Source of the DNA: Paratractidigestivibacter sp003150175
GTDB taxonomy: Bacteria > Actinomycetota > Coriobacteriia > Coriobacteriales > Atopobiaceae
Reading direction: 5' to 3' (one strand)
Length of the DNA stretch: 64,000 nt
Assembly (NCBI RefSeq): GCF_964283195.1
Contig: NZ_CAXYLH010000007.1
The stretch's first letter is position 1. Each line of letters starts with the position of its first letter. The notes under the pieces are model-generated. The model searched no databases. It worked only from the letters and a program-made list of their open reading frames with translations, and was not told the DNA's origin. Made by a program: the position numbers and the translations under genes. Shown here one piece after another: positions 49,381 through 58,335 of this stretch.

Positions 49381-50583
49381 GTGAACCCGCTTCGCCAGCT
49401 CTGGTGCCGCGCCTACCAGACCGCCTTCCGCATCGCCCTGCCCGTCCTGCCCTACACCGAGCCGCAGATCCTGGGCTCGGTCGAGGGCGTGACGCCCGTC
49501 TTTGCCGCAAAGGGCATCACGTCCGCGCTGCTGGTCACCGACCCCGGCATCGCCCGGCTCGGCCTCACGAAGGGGCTCGAGGAGTCACTCGCCGCCGCGG
49601 GTATCCGCGTCTCCGTCTACAGCAAGACCGTCGCCAACCCAACCGTGGATAACGTCGAGGAGGCCGCCGCGCTCTTTAGCGAGGGCGGCTGCCAGGCGAT
49701 CATCGGCTTCGGCGGCGGCTCGGCCATGGACTGCGCAAAGGGCGTGGGCGCGCGCGTCGCCCAGCCCCACAAACCCGTGAACAAGATGCGCGGACTTTTG
49801 CGCGTGCACCGCCGCCTGCCGCTGCTCGTGGCCGTGCCCACCACCGCCGGCACCGGCTCCGAGGTCACCCTCGCCGCCGTGATCACCGACAGCGCCACGC
49901 ACCACAAGTACCCCATCAACGACTTCGTGCTCATCCCGCGCTACGCCGTCCACGACCCGCGCCTCACCCTGGGCCTCCCTGCGTCGATCACCGCGACGAC
50001 CGGCATGGACGCGCTCACGCACGCCGTCGAGGCATACATCGGCCGCAGCACGAACGCCTACACGCGCGCCGCCGCCGTCGAGGCCGTCCGGCTCATCCAC
50101 GACAACCTCTACCAGGCCTACGCGCACGGCGACGACGAGGAGGCGCGCCGCAACATGCTCACCGCCGCCTACAAGGCGGGCATCGCCTTCACCCGCAGCT
50201 ACGTGGGCTACGTCCACGGCATCGCGCACAGCCTGGGCGGCCGCTACGGCACGCCGCACGGCCTCGCGAACGCCGTTACCCTCCCCCACGTCCTGCGCGC
50301 CTACGGCGCAGCCGCCGAGCCCAAGCTCGCTGAGCTCGCCCAGGCCGCCGGCATCGGCCGGACCGGCGCCGACTTCATCGACTGGGTCGAGGGCATGAAC
50401 GCCCGGATGGGCATCCCCGAGCACCTCGACTGCATCCGCGAGGAGGACATCCCCGCGATGGCCGCCTTCGCCGACGCCGAGTCCAACCCGCTCTACCCCG
50501 TCCCCGTCCTGTGGGACGCCGCCGAGCTCGCCCACATGTACCGCGTCGTCGCCGGCTACGCCCCCGCCTGCGCCCTCGCGTAG
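49381..50583 (+). CDS. iron-containing alcohol dehydrogenase
   Basis: Group III Fe-ADH of 400 residues reducing aldehydes with NAD(P)H. Cofactor motif GFGGGSAMDCAKGVG (about 112-126), PTTAGTGSE in the middle, and Fe ligands in GMDALTHAVEAYIG, GYVHGIAHSLGG and YGTPHGLANA. GTG 49381 was chosen because GAGAGGAG precedes it; a TTG 30 bp upstream is weaker and lies within the operator. It is followed by an aldehyde dehydrogenase gene, suggesting interconversion of an acid or aldehyde and alcohol. The particular substrate is unknown. Confidence 0.92.
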   Translation: MNPLRQLWCRAYQTAFRIALPVLPYTEPQILGSVEGVTPVFAAKGITSALLVTDPGIARLGLTKGLEESLAAAGIRVSVYSKTVANPTVDNVEEAAALFSEGGCQAIIGFGGGSAMDCAKGVGARVAQPHKPVNKMRGLLRVHRRLPLLVAVPTTAGTGSEVTLAAVITDSATHHKYPINDFVLIPRYAVHDPRLTLGLPASITATTGMDALTHAVEAYIGRSTNAYTRAAAVEAVRLIHDNLYQAYAHGDDEEARRNMLTAAYKAGIAFTRSYVGYVHGIAHSLGGRYGTPHGLANAVTLPHVLRAYGAAAEPKLAELAQAAGIGRTGADFIDWVEGMNARMGIPEHLDCIREEDIPAMAAFADAESNPLYPVPVLWDAAELAHMYRVVAGYAPACALA

Positions 50584-50715
50584 GACATCGGCGCGGCGCC
50601 CTTCTTGCCTTATCGTTGAATTGATGTGAGGCGGAAGGCCCGCCGCACCGTCGCGCCACGCCGCCGCGCAGCACCATCACGCCGCCGCACCGTCGCCTCA
50701 GGAGGAAAGAAGCCC

Positions 50716-52095
50716 ATGGAAGCCAGCCAGGTCCACGCCATCGTCGAGCGCCAGCGCGCGCACTTCCGCTCGAACGCCACGCTGCCGGTCGCCGCGCGCA
50801 AGGCGGCGCTGCGCCGCCTCTACGACGTCGTCTCCGCGCACGAGGGCGCCATCGCCGACGCGCTCGCAGCCGACCTCGGCAAGTCCCCGGACGAGAGCTA
50901 CATGTGCGAGACCGGCCTTTCGCTCGCCGAGATCCGCCACCAGATCTCGCACGTGGGCCGCTGGGCCGGCCGCCACCTGCGCCCCGTCGACCTCGCCAAC
51001 GCCATCTCCTCGGCGCACGTCGAGCGCGTGCCCTATGGCGTCACGCTCGTCATGGCACCGTGGAACTACCCCTTCCTCCTAACCTTGGAGCCCCTCGCCG
51101 GCGCCCTCGCGGCGGGCAACACCGTCGTCATCAAGCCCTCCGCCTACGCGCCCGCCTCCTCCGCTGAGCTGCGGCGCATTTGCGAGGAGGCCTTCGGCCC
51201 CGAGCTCGTGGCGGTCGTCGAGGGCGGCCGCGCGGAGAACACCGCGCTTCTGGACGAGGCCTGGGACTACATCTTCTTCACTGGCGGCGTCACGGTGGGC
51301 AAGCTCGTCATGAGCCGCGCGTCCGAGCACCTGACCCCCGTCACGCTCGAGCTCGGCGGAAAGAGCCCGTGCATCGTCGACGCCACGGCCAACCTGCGCG
51401 TGGCGGCCGAGCGCATCGCCTTCGGCAAGTGGCTGAACGTCGGGCAGACCTGCGTGGCGCCCGACTACCTGCTCGTGGACGAGCGCGTGGAGGAGGCGTT
51501 CCTCTCCGAGCTCGCCCGCGCCGTCGAGCGCCAGCTCGGGGATGCCCCTCTTTCCAACCCCGAATACGGCAAGATGATCAACCGCAAGCACTTCGACCGC
51601 GTCCGCGGCCTCATCGACCCGGCCAAGGTCGTCCTCGGCGGCGAGTCGGACGAGGCCTCGCTCAAAATCGCGCCCACCGTCATGCGCGACGTGACCGCAG
51701 GCGACGCCGTCATGGGCGAGGAGATCTTCGGGCCCGTGCTGCCCGTGATCAGCTACCGCGCGCTCGACGAGGTCATCGACTTCGTCCGCTCGCGCCCGAC
51801 GCCTTTGGCCTGCTACCTCTTTAGCGAGGACCGCGCGGCCCAGCGCCGCGTGACCGCCGAGGTCCCCTTCGGCGGCGGCTGCGTCAACGACTGCATCATG
51901 CACCTCGCCACGAGTCACATGGGCTTCGGCGGCATGGGCGCCTCCGGCATGGGCAGCTACCACGGGCGCAAGAGCTTCGAGACCTTCACGCACGAGAAAT
52001 CCGTGATCAGCAAGGCCACCTTCTTTGACGCGCCGTTCCGTTACGCGCCCCACGCCGACTGGAAGCGCCCCTTCATCCACCTCTTCGTGCACTAA
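50716..52095 (+). CDS. aldehyde dehydrogenase (class 3-like)
   Basis: NAD(P)-dependent aldehyde dehydrogenase of 459 residues. PWNYPFLLTLEPL, VIKPSAYAP, FFTGGVTVGK, general-base Glu in TLELGGKSP and nucleophile Cys in NVGQTCVAPDYLL. The length and the C-terminal KSFETFTHEKSV segment resemble class 3 enzymes. ATG 50716 follows CAGGAGGAAAG. The preceding 90 bp are a repetitive GCCGC-rich spacer. Works with the upstream Fe-ADH. Confidence 0.92.
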   Translation: MEASQVHAIVERQRAHFRSNATLPVAARKAALRRLYDVVSAHEGAIADALAADLGKSPDESYMCETGLSLAEIRHQISHVGRWAGRHLRPVDLANAISSAHVERVPYGVTLVMAPWNYPFLLTLEPLAGALAAGNTVVIKPSAYAPASSAELRRICEEAFGPELVAVVEGGRAENTALLDEAWDYIFFTGGVTVGKLVMSRASEHLTPVTLELGGKSPCIVDATANLRVAAERIAFGKWLNVGQTCVAPDYLLVDERVEEAFLSELARAVERQLGDAPLSNPEYGKMINRKHFDRVRGLIDPAKVVLGGESDEASLKIAPTVMRDVTAGDAVMGEEIFGPVLPVISYRALDEVIDFVRSRPTPLACYLFSEDRAAQRRVTAEVPFGGGCVNDCIMHLATSHMGFGGMGASGMGSYHGRKSFETFTHEKSVISKATFFDAPFRYAPHADWKRPFIHLFVH

Positions 52096-52096
52096 A

Positions 52097-52129
52097 AATG
52101 ACGAAAAGGGACTGTCCCTTTTCGTCATT
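52097..52129. repeat. near-perfect 33-bp palindrome
   Basis: Arms 52097-52112 (AATGACGAAAAGGGAC) and 52114-52129 are perfect inverted copies around a single T. It starts 2 bp after the aldehyde dehydrogenase stop. It may terminate transcription (T-run within the second arm) but has the look of a dispersed palindromic element. Confidence 0.75.
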
Positions 52130-52153
52130 CAAGGCGCGCGGCGCTTCGGGGTA

Positions 52154-52170
52154 CCATAAAGCCGTTATGG
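52154..52170. promoter_or_regulatory. small palindrome upstream of the COG0523 gene
   Basis: CCATAA and TTATGG surround AGCCG, 24 bp before the ATG. Metal-responsive operators often precede COG0523 genes, so this is a candidate site, but six-base arms are weak evidence. Confidence 0.3.
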
Positions 52171-52193
52171 CTTCTTTACCCGAAGGAGGGCAC

Positions 52194-53330
52194 ATGCCCG
52201 CGAACAAACCCGTGAAGATCGTGATGCTCACCGGCTACCTCGGCGCCGGCAAGACCACGCTGCTCAACCACATCCTCGGAAACGACGGCGGCATCCGCGC
52301 CGCGGTCATCGTCAACGACATCGGCGAGGTCAACGTCGACGCGAGCCTCATCCGCGACGGCGGCCTCACCGAGGCCGAGGACATCATCCCGCTGACCAAC
52401 GGCTGCATCTGCTGCACGCTGGCCGACGACCTCGCCAACCAGCTCTCGACCCTGGCCGACTCCGGCGACTTCGACTACATCATCATTGAGGCCTCCGGCA
52501 TCTGCGAGCCCGTGCCCATCGCCTACACCATCAGCGCCTTCTGCGACGAGGAGAAGGCCGGCGGCGAGCCCAAGCTCGCGCTCGACAACATCGTCGCCGT
52601 CGTCGACTGCGCGCGCATGTACGACGAGTTCCACGGCGGCCGCGACCTTCTGGCCGACGACATCGACGAGGACGACATCGAGGCGCTCATCATCTCGCAG
52701 ATCGAGTTCTGCTCCACGCTCATCCTCAACAAGACGGACACCGTCACGCCCGAGCAGCTCCAGGAGCTCAAGGCCATCGTCCGCAGCCTCCAGAAGGACG
52801 CCGTCATCGTCGAGGCCGAGCAGGGCGAGGTCCCCATGGACCAGATCCTGGACACCGACCGCTTCGACTTCATGAAGGCCTACAACTCCGCCGCCTGGAT
52901 CGAGGCCATGGAGCACCCCGAGGAGCACGACGACCCCGAGGTCCTCGAGTACGACATCCAGACCTTCGTCTACCACCGCCGCCAGCCCTTCGACCACGAG
53001 GCGTTCCAGCGCTACGTCGAGTACAACTGGCCCGACGAGGTCGTGCGCGCCAAGGGCTGCGTCTGGACGACCCTGAACACCGACATGTGCTACCTCTTTG
53101 AGCAGGCCGGCCACCAGATGCGCCTCTCGGAGAACGGCCTCTTTGTCGACTCCGCGCCCGAGGAGGAAAAGAAGCAGATCCTGGCCGAGACTCCCGAGAT
53201 CCTCGACACCTGGGACCCCGAGGTCGGCGACCGCGAGACCAAACTCTGCATCATCGGCCGCCACATGGACCGCGCCTCCATCGAGGCTCAGCTCGACGCG
53301 CTTCTTACCACCTGGGAGCGCGACGAGTAG
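52194..53330 (+). CDS. COG0523 (CobW/YjiA/ZNG1-type) GTPase metallochaperone
   Basis: G3E GTPase of 378 residues. Walker A LTGYLGAGKTTLLNHIL (about 12-28), metal-binding CxCC in TNGCICCTLADDL (about 69-81), Walker B IIIEASGICEP and guanine motif NKTD. The C-terminal CobW_C domain includes AKGCVWTTLNTDMCYLFEQA. The family delivers Zn or other metals to client enzymes; the client is unknown, though the Fe/Zn-dependent alcohol dehydrogenase next door is one possibility. ATG 52194 follows GAAGGAGGG. Ends in a terminator. Confidence 0.9.
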   Translation: MPANKPVKIVMLTGYLGAGKTTLLNHILGNDGGIRAAVIVNDIGEVNVDASLIRDGGLTEAEDIIPLTNGCICCTLADDLANQLSTLADSGDFDYIIIEASGICEPVPIAYTISAFCDEEKAGGEPKLALDNIVAVVDCARMYDEFHGGRDLLADDIDEDDIEALIISQIEFCSTLILNKTDTVTPEQLQELKAIVRSLQKDAVIVEAEQGEVPMDQILDTDRFDFMKAYNSAAWIEAMEHPEEHDDPEVLEYDIQTFVYHRRQPFDHEAFQRYVEYNWPDEVVRAKGCVWTTLNTDMCYLFEQAGHQMRLSENGLFVDSAPEEEKKQILAETPEILDTWDPEVGDRETKLCIIGRHMDRASIEAQLDALLTTWERDE

Positions 53331-53370
53331 GACCTGAGCTGCCCGCTCGCCCATGCGCCCGGCATACCCG

Positions 53371-53407
53371 GCCGTCGTCCGCAGCCCGCGGGCGGCGGCC
53401 TTCTTTG
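53371..53407 (+). terminator. terminator after the COG0523 gene
   Basis: Arms 53371-53382 and 53388-53399 pair over 12 positions (two G-T) around a 5-base loop, followed by CTTCTTTGT. Confidence 0.65.
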
Positions 53408-53430
53408 TGCGCGCGGGACGGGCGATGCGC

Positions 53431-53436
53431 GATAAT
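53431..53436 (+). promoter_or_regulatory. -10 element of the FNR-like regulator gene
   Basis: GATAAT lies 29 bp before the ATG. No good -35 was found. Confidence 0.4.
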
Positions 53437-53465
53437 GGGTGGGTCGGGCGTCGAGAGGGGCGAAG

Positions 53466-54194
53466 ATGAGCGAACCCATCCAGACCGAGCGCGTGTGCGC
53501 GGGCGCAGGGCACGACTGCGCGTTCTCCCGCGCGGGGAGCTCCTGCATGGACAACATCCGCCTCTTTGCCGACCTGCCCGCCGACGCCAAGCGCGAGCTT
53601 TTGGCCTGCTCGCGGCATACCGCGCACGCCGAGGGCGACATCATCGTCCACGAGGGCGACCCCATCGAGTCGATCATCGTCGTGCGCTCGGGCCGCATAA
53701 AGACGTTCCGCGTGAACTCGGACGGTGAGGAATACGTCCTCGACGTGCTTCACGACGGCCAGGCGCTCTGGCACGGGATGTTCACCGCCGACCACGTCTA
53801 CCGCTACTCCGTCGAGTGCCTCGCGCCGGTGCGCCTGTGCCGAATCCACCGCGCGGACTTCGAGGCGCTCCTCTCCAACCACCCCGACGTGGCGCTGGGC
53901 CTGATCCGCATGATCACGACCGAGCTCGACGAGGCGGAGGAGAGGATCTTGATGCTCTCCATCCGCGACCCGCGCCAGCGGCTCGCCAAGTACCTGCTCG
54001 CACGTGACCAGCGCTGCGCCGGCCCCGAGATCCGCCTCAAGCTCGAGGACATCGCCGCGAGCGTGGGCCTGCGTCCCGAGACCGTCAGCCGCAACATCGC
54101 CCGTTTCGCGCGCGAGGGGCTGATCGAGCGCCCCGGCCGCGGGCGGATCCTCGTCGTTGACCACGAGGGGCTGAGGGCGATTTCGCGTCCATAG
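53466..54194 (+). CDS. Crp/Fnr-family regulator, FNR-like, probably [4Fe-4S]
   Basis: Transcription regulator of 242 residues. N-terminal cysteines C11, C18 and C27 precede a cyclic-nucleotide-type beta-barrel, and C118 lies in the barrel where FNR has its fourth ligand, so an oxygen-labile cluster is plausible though the spacing differs from E. coli FNR. The DNA-binding helix is RPETVSRNIARF, with the E-x-x-S-R that reads TTGAT half sites. An FNR box is present in the next promoter. ATG 53466 has GAGAGGGG upstream. Confidence 0.85.
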   Translation: MSEPIQTERVCAGAGHDCAFSRAGSSCMDNIRLFADLPADAKRELLACSRHTAHAEGDIIVHEGDPIESIIVVRSGRIKTFRVNSDGEEYVLDVLHDGQALWHGMFTADHVYRYSVECLAPVRLCRIHRADFEALLSNHPDVALGLIRMITTELDEAEERILMLSIRDPRQRLAKYLLARDQRCAGPEIRLKLEDIAASVGLRPETVSRNIARFAREGLIERPGRGRILVVDHEGLRAISRP

Positions 54195-54310
54195 GTCCCG
54201 CGCCGCGCTTCGTTGCCCACGGGTCCCGCGCGGCTGATCGCCGGCCGCGACATACCGCTTGCCGGCGCAAACCTACCGTTCACCGCCTGAAAACGCAAAT
54301 TTCTCGTTAC

Positions 54311-54352
54311 TTGATTCCAGTCAAGGAACGCTGAGGCGTCCCTCGTTAGATT
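54311..54352 (+). promoter_or_regulatory. FNR-dependent promoter of pflA-pflB
   Basis: TTGATTCCAGTCAA at 54311-54324 matches TTGAT-N4-ATCAA except one base. TAGATT at 54347-54352 is a -10. If transcription starts at 54359, the box centre (54317.5) is at -41.5, the classic class II activating position. The regulator gene lies directly upstream. Confidence 0.78.
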
Positions 54353-54404
54353 TGCTACCGTTCGCAATCGTCGCGAAGCAGGCAATCCGAACGAGGAGGC
54401 GCGC

Positions 54405-55142
54405 ATGCAGGGGAACATCCACTCGATCGAGTCATTCGGCTCGGCAGACGGCCCCGGCGTCCGCTTCCTCATCTTCCTCAAGGGCTGCCCGATGCGCTGC
54501 GCCTACTGCCACAACCCGGACACCTGGGCCGGCAAGGGCGGCGAGCTCCGAGGTGCCGACGAGCTCCTCGACCAGGCCGAGCGCTACCGCAGCTACTGGG
54601 GCCCCGAGGGTGGCATCACCGTCAGCGGCGGCGAGGCGCTCTGCCAGCTCGACTTCGTCCTCGAGCTCTTCCGGAAGGCGCACGCCCGCGGCATCAACAC
54701 CTGCCTGGACACGAGCCTCGCGCCCTTCACGCGCGAGCCCGCCTGGCTCCAGAAGTTCGACCAGCTCATGGACGACTGCGACCTCGTGATGGCGGACATC
54801 AAGCACATCGACCCCGCCGAGCACCTCGCCCTCACCGGGCGCGGCAACGAGAACATCCTCGACTGCCTGCGCTACCTCGCGCAGCGCGAGCAGCCCCTGT
54901 GGATCCGCCACGTCCTCGTGCCGGGCGTCACCGACGTCGACGACTACCTGCGCCGGACACGCGACTTCATCGCGGGCCTCGGCGACGCCGTCAAGCGCGT
55001 CGAGGTGCTCCCCTACCACACCCTCGGCGTCTTCAAATGGGAGGAGCTCGGCATCCCCTACCGGCTCGAGGGCGTCGAGCCCCCGACCCCGGAGCGCACC
55101 GCGCGGGCGCAGCAGATCCTGCGCGGCGAGCTGGAGATATAG
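54405..55142 (+). CDS. pflA: pyruvate formate-lyase activating enzyme
   Basis: Radical-SAM enzyme of 245 residues that installs the glycyl radical on PflB. The cluster motif is LKGCPMRCAYCHNPDTW (CxxxCxxC, about residues 26-42), preceded by SFGSADGPGVRF; GGITVSGGEAL is the SAM-binding GGE region. ATG 54405 follows GAGGAGG. It precedes pflB by 98 bp, the reverse of the E. coli order. Confidence 0.96.
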   Translation: MQGNIHSIESFGSADGPGVRFLIFLKGCPMRCAYCHNPDTWAGKGGELRGADELLDQAERYRSYWGPEGGITVSGGEALCQLDFVLELFRKAHARGINTCLDTSLAPFTREPAWLQKFDQLMDDCDLVMADIKHIDPAEHLALTGRGNENILDCLRYLAQREQPLWIRHVLVPGVTDVDDYLRRTRDFIAGLGDAVKRVEVLPYHTLGVFKWEELGIPYRLEGVEPPTPERTARAQQILRGELEI

Positions 55143-55240
55143 CGTCACCACGCACCACCGCACCACCACCGACTTCAGGTCATTAAACGCGCCACGGCCC
55201 CGGCTCAGGGCCAACGCGCCGAACAAAAGGAGGCATGACA

Positions 55241-57511
55241 ATGCAGCTTCGCGACGAATGGACCGGCTTTACCGGCGGTCACTGGGTGGAAGACATCAAC
55301 GTCCGTGACTTCATCCAGAACAACTACACCCCCTACGACGGCGACGACTCGTTCCTCGCCGGCCCGACCAACGCCACCAACGAGCTCTGGGGCAAGGTCC
55401 AGGAGCTCCAGGCCGAGGAGCGCGCCCACGACGGCGTCCTCGAGTGCGAGACCGAGGTCGTCTCTGGCCTGACCGCCTATGGCCCGGGCTACATCGGCGA
55501 GGGCACCAAGGACCTCGAGAAGGTCGTCGGCCTCCAGACCGACAAGCCCCTCAAGCGCGCCTTCATGCCCTACGGCGGCATCAAGATGGCCCAGCAGGCG
55601 GCCGAGAACTACGGCTTCCACGTGAACGACAAGTTCAACCAGATCTTCAACGAGTACCACAAGACCCACAACCAGGCCGTCTTCGACGCCTACACCCCCG
55701 AGATGCGCGCCGCCCGCCACTCCCACGTCATCACCGGCCTTCCCGACACCTACGGCCGCGGCCGCATCGTCGGCGACTACCGCCGCGTGGCCCTCTACGG
55801 CGTCGACCGCCTCATCGCCGGCAAGAAGGCCGACCAGCTCAACTGCGGCGACGGCACCATGACCGACGACGTCATCCGCCAGCGCGAGGAGCTCGCCGAC
55901 CAGATCCGCGCCCTCCAGGGCATGAAGAAGATGGCCGAGATCTACGGCTACGACATCTCGCAGCCCGCCCGCGACGCCCACGAGGCCGTCCAGTGGCTCT
56001 ATTTCGGCTACCTCGCCGCCATCAAGACCCAGAACGGCGCCGCCATGTCCGTGGGCCGCGTCTCCACCTTCCTGGACATCTACATCCAGCGCGACCTCGA
56101 GGCCGGCAAGATCACCGAGTCCGAGGCCCAGGAGCTCATCGACCACCTCGTCCTCAAGCTCCGCATGGTCAAGTTCGCCCGCATTCCTTCTTACCAGGCA
56201 CTCTTCTCGGGCGACCCGGTCTGGGCGACGCTCGAGGTCGCCGGCCTCGGCCAGGACGGCCGCAGCCTCGTGACCAAGAACGACTACCGCTTCCTGCACA
56301 CGCTCGAGAACATGGGCCCGGCCCCCGAGCCGAACCTCACCGTCCTCTACAGCAAGCGCCTGCAGGAGAACTTCCGCAAGTACGCGGCAAAGATCTCGGT
56401 CACCACGTCCTCGATCCAGTACGAGAACGACGACGTCATGCGTCCGGTCTGGGGCGACGACTACTCCATCTGCTGCTGCGTCTCTGCCACCGAGACCGGC
56501 AAGGAGATGCAGTTCTTCGGCGCCCGCGCCAACCTCGCCAAGTGCCTGAACTACGCCGTCAACGGTGGCAAGGACGAGAAGTTCATGGACAAGCAGGGCA
56601 ACCACATGCAGGTCGGCCCTGAGTACGCGCCCATCACCAGCGAGTACCTCGACTACGACGAGGTCATGCACAAGTTCGACCTCATGATGGACTGGCTCGC
56701 CGACCTCTACGTCAACATCCTGAACCTCATCCAGTACATGCACGACAAGTACTACTACGAGGCCGCGGAGATGGCGCTCATCGACACCAACGTCCGCCGC
56801 ACCTTCGCCACGGGCATCGCCGGCTTCTCTCACGTCGTCGACTCCATCAGCGCCATGAAGTACGCCAAGGTCAAGACCGTCCGCGACGAGCAGGGCATCG
56901 TCGTCGACTACGAGGTCGAGGGCGACTTCCCCAAGTACGGCAACGACGACGACCGCGCCGACGACATCGCCGTCTGGCTGCTCAAGACCTTCATGGCCAA
57001 GATCGCCAAGCACCACACCTACCGCAACTCCGAGCCCACGACCTCGATCCTGACGATCACCTCCAACGTGGTCTACGGCAAGGCCACCGGCGGCACCCCC
57101 GACGGCCGCAAGGCGTTCACCCCGTTCGCCCCGGGCGCCAACCCTGCCTACGGCGCTGAGCAGAGCGGCCTTCTGGCCTCCCTCAACTCCGTGGCCAAGC
57201 TCCCCTACGAGTACGCCCTCGACGGCATCTCCAACACGCAGACCATCAACCCGTCTGCCCTGGGCAACGACGACGAGCAGCGCACCGCCAACCTCGTCAA
57301 CGTCCTCGACGGCTACTTCGCCAACGGCGCTCACCACCTGAACGTCAACGTCTTCGGCGTCGAGAAGCTCAAGGACGCCATGGAGCACCCCGAGAAGCCC
57401 GAGTACGCCAACTTCACCATCCGCGTCTCCGGCTACGCCGTGAAGTTCATCGACCTCACCCGCGAGCAGCAGCTCGACGTCATCGCCCGTACCTGCCACG
57501 AGCGCATGTAA
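55241..57511 (+). CDS. pflB: formate C-acetyltransferase (pyruvate formate-lyase)
   Basis: Glycyl-radical enzyme of 756 residues converting pyruvate and CoA to acetyl-CoA and formate. Catalytic cysteine pair in DYSICCCVSATETG (about residues 406-419), glycyl radical loop RVSGYAVKF near the C-terminus and the usual end DVIARTCHERM. Two adjacent ATGs exist; 55241 was chosen because AGGAGG is 7 nt upstream, whereas the first (55235) is only 1 nt away from it. Strongly biased codon use suggests high expression. Ends in a strong terminator. Confidence 0.97.
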   Translation: MQLRDEWTGFTGGHWVEDINVRDFIQNNYTPYDGDDSFLAGPTNATNELWGKVQELQAEERAHDGVLECETEVVSGLTAYGPGYIGEGTKDLEKVVGLQTDKPLKRAFMPYGGIKMAQQAAENYGFHVNDKFNQIFNEYHKTHNQAVFDAYTPEMRAARHSHVITGLPDTYGRGRIVGDYRRVALYGVDRLIAGKKADQLNCGDGTMTDDVIRQREELADQIRALQGMKKMAEIYGYDISQPARDAHEAVQWLYFGYLAAIKTQNGAAMSVGRVSTFLDIYIQRDLEAGKITESEAQELIDHLVLKLRMVKFARIPSYQALFSGDPVWATLEVAGLGQDGRSLVTKNDYRFLHTLENMGPAPEPNLTVLYSKRLQENFRKYAAKISVTTSSIQYENDDVMRPVWGDDYSICCCVSATETGKEMQFFGARANLAKCLNYAVNGGKDEKFMDKQGNHMQVGPEYAPITSEYLDYDEVMHKFDLMMDWLADLYVNILNLIQYMHDKYYYEAAEMALIDTNVRRTFATGIAGFSHVVDSISAMKYAKVKTVRDEQGIVVDYEVEGDFPKYGNDDDRADDIAVWLLKTFMAKIAKHHTYRNSEPTTSILTITSNVVYGKATGGTPDGRKAFTPFAPGANPAYGAEQSGLLASLNSVAKLPYEYALDGISNTQTINPSALGNDDEQRTANLVNVLDGYFANGAHHLNVNVFGVEKLKDAMEHPEKPEYANFTIRVSGYAVKFIDLTREQQLDVIARTCHERM

Positions 57512-57531
57512 TCCGACGCCTCCTGCATAGC

Positions 57532-57568
57532 AAAGGCCCCGCAGCTCTTATGAGTTGCGGGGCCTTTT
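57532..57568. terminator. bidirectional terminator after pflB
   Basis: AAAGGCCCCGCA pairs with TGCGGGGCCTTT around a short loop, followed by T on the plus strand and, being flanked by A on the left, also by T on the minus strand. It can serve pflB and the convergent ABC-2 operon. Confidence 0.88.
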
Positions 57569-57660
57569 GGTGCGGGGAGGTTTTCGGCTGTGGCATGCTT
57601 GGCGGGCGTGTTTGATGGAGGGGATGTTTGTCGGCCGGGCGCCCCGCCGCGCCCATGGCG

Positions 57661-58335
57661 CTAGAGGTCCTTCTTCTCGTAGATCCCAAGGCTCACGGCG
57701 CAGCTCGCGGCGTACAGGGCCAGGGAGAACGCCACGATGCCGGCAAGGCACATGAGCAGGTTCTCGTCGACCCAGCGCACGATACCCGCGAGCACACCGG
57801 GCGACATGGCGCCGATGCCCAACGCCACCCCAACGGAAATGACGATCGCCACGGCGCAGGCAAAGAAGCGCATGCCCCTCATGGCCCCGAACTTCACCGA
57901 GAAAGGCATCGCCACGGCGCATATCACCAGGCCGCACGCGAGCGAGGCGACCGACGACGCAACCAGCTCGGCCACGCCAGGCGCATCCGTCCGCGTCCCC
58001 AGCAGCGCGCCGAACAGCGCTTGGAAGGCGCCGCCGAGCACGACCGCCAGCGCGATGCCAACGAGCCCGAGCAGGAGGACGGCCAGGTAGCGCCCCACGA
58101 CGACCTCCCTGCGCGAGAACGGCATCGTGGCGCGGAACCTTCCCCAGCCGCCCTGGTCGTCGTAGCCGGTGAGCGAGAACATGCAGAGCAGGACCATCAT
58201 GACGGCGACGCTTCCCACCGCGGAAAGCCCGCTCCCGCCAAGCGTGAGGAACGCGCAGACTGCCACGAGGGTGATGCCGATCGAGGGCAGGAAGGGCACA
58301 AGCGTCTTGATGTCGCAAATGATGGCGGTCTTCAT
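57661..58335 (-). CDS. ABC-2 type transporter permease
   Basis: Membrane protein of 224 residues with six hydrophobic segments (for example IGITLVAVCAFLTL, VVVGRYLAVLLLGLVGIALA). The FRATMPFSRREVVVGRYL stretch is typical of ABC-2 permeases of the BcrE/YtrC type. Its ATG overlaps the ATPase stop by 4 bp. Last gene of the YtrA-type operon. Substrate unknown; such exporters often respond to cell-wall antibiotics. Confidence 0.82.
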   Translation of the reverse strand: MKTAIICDIKTLVPFLPSIGITLVAVCAFLTLGGSGLSAVGSVAVMMVLLCMFSLTGYDDQGGWGRFRATMPFSRREVVVGRYLAVLLLGLVGIALAVVLGGAFQALFGALLGTRTDAPGVAELVASSVASLACGLVICAVAMPFSVKFGAMRGMRFFACAVAIVISVGVALGIGAMSPGVLAGIVRWVDENLLMCLAGIVAFSLALYAASCAVSLGIYEKKDL

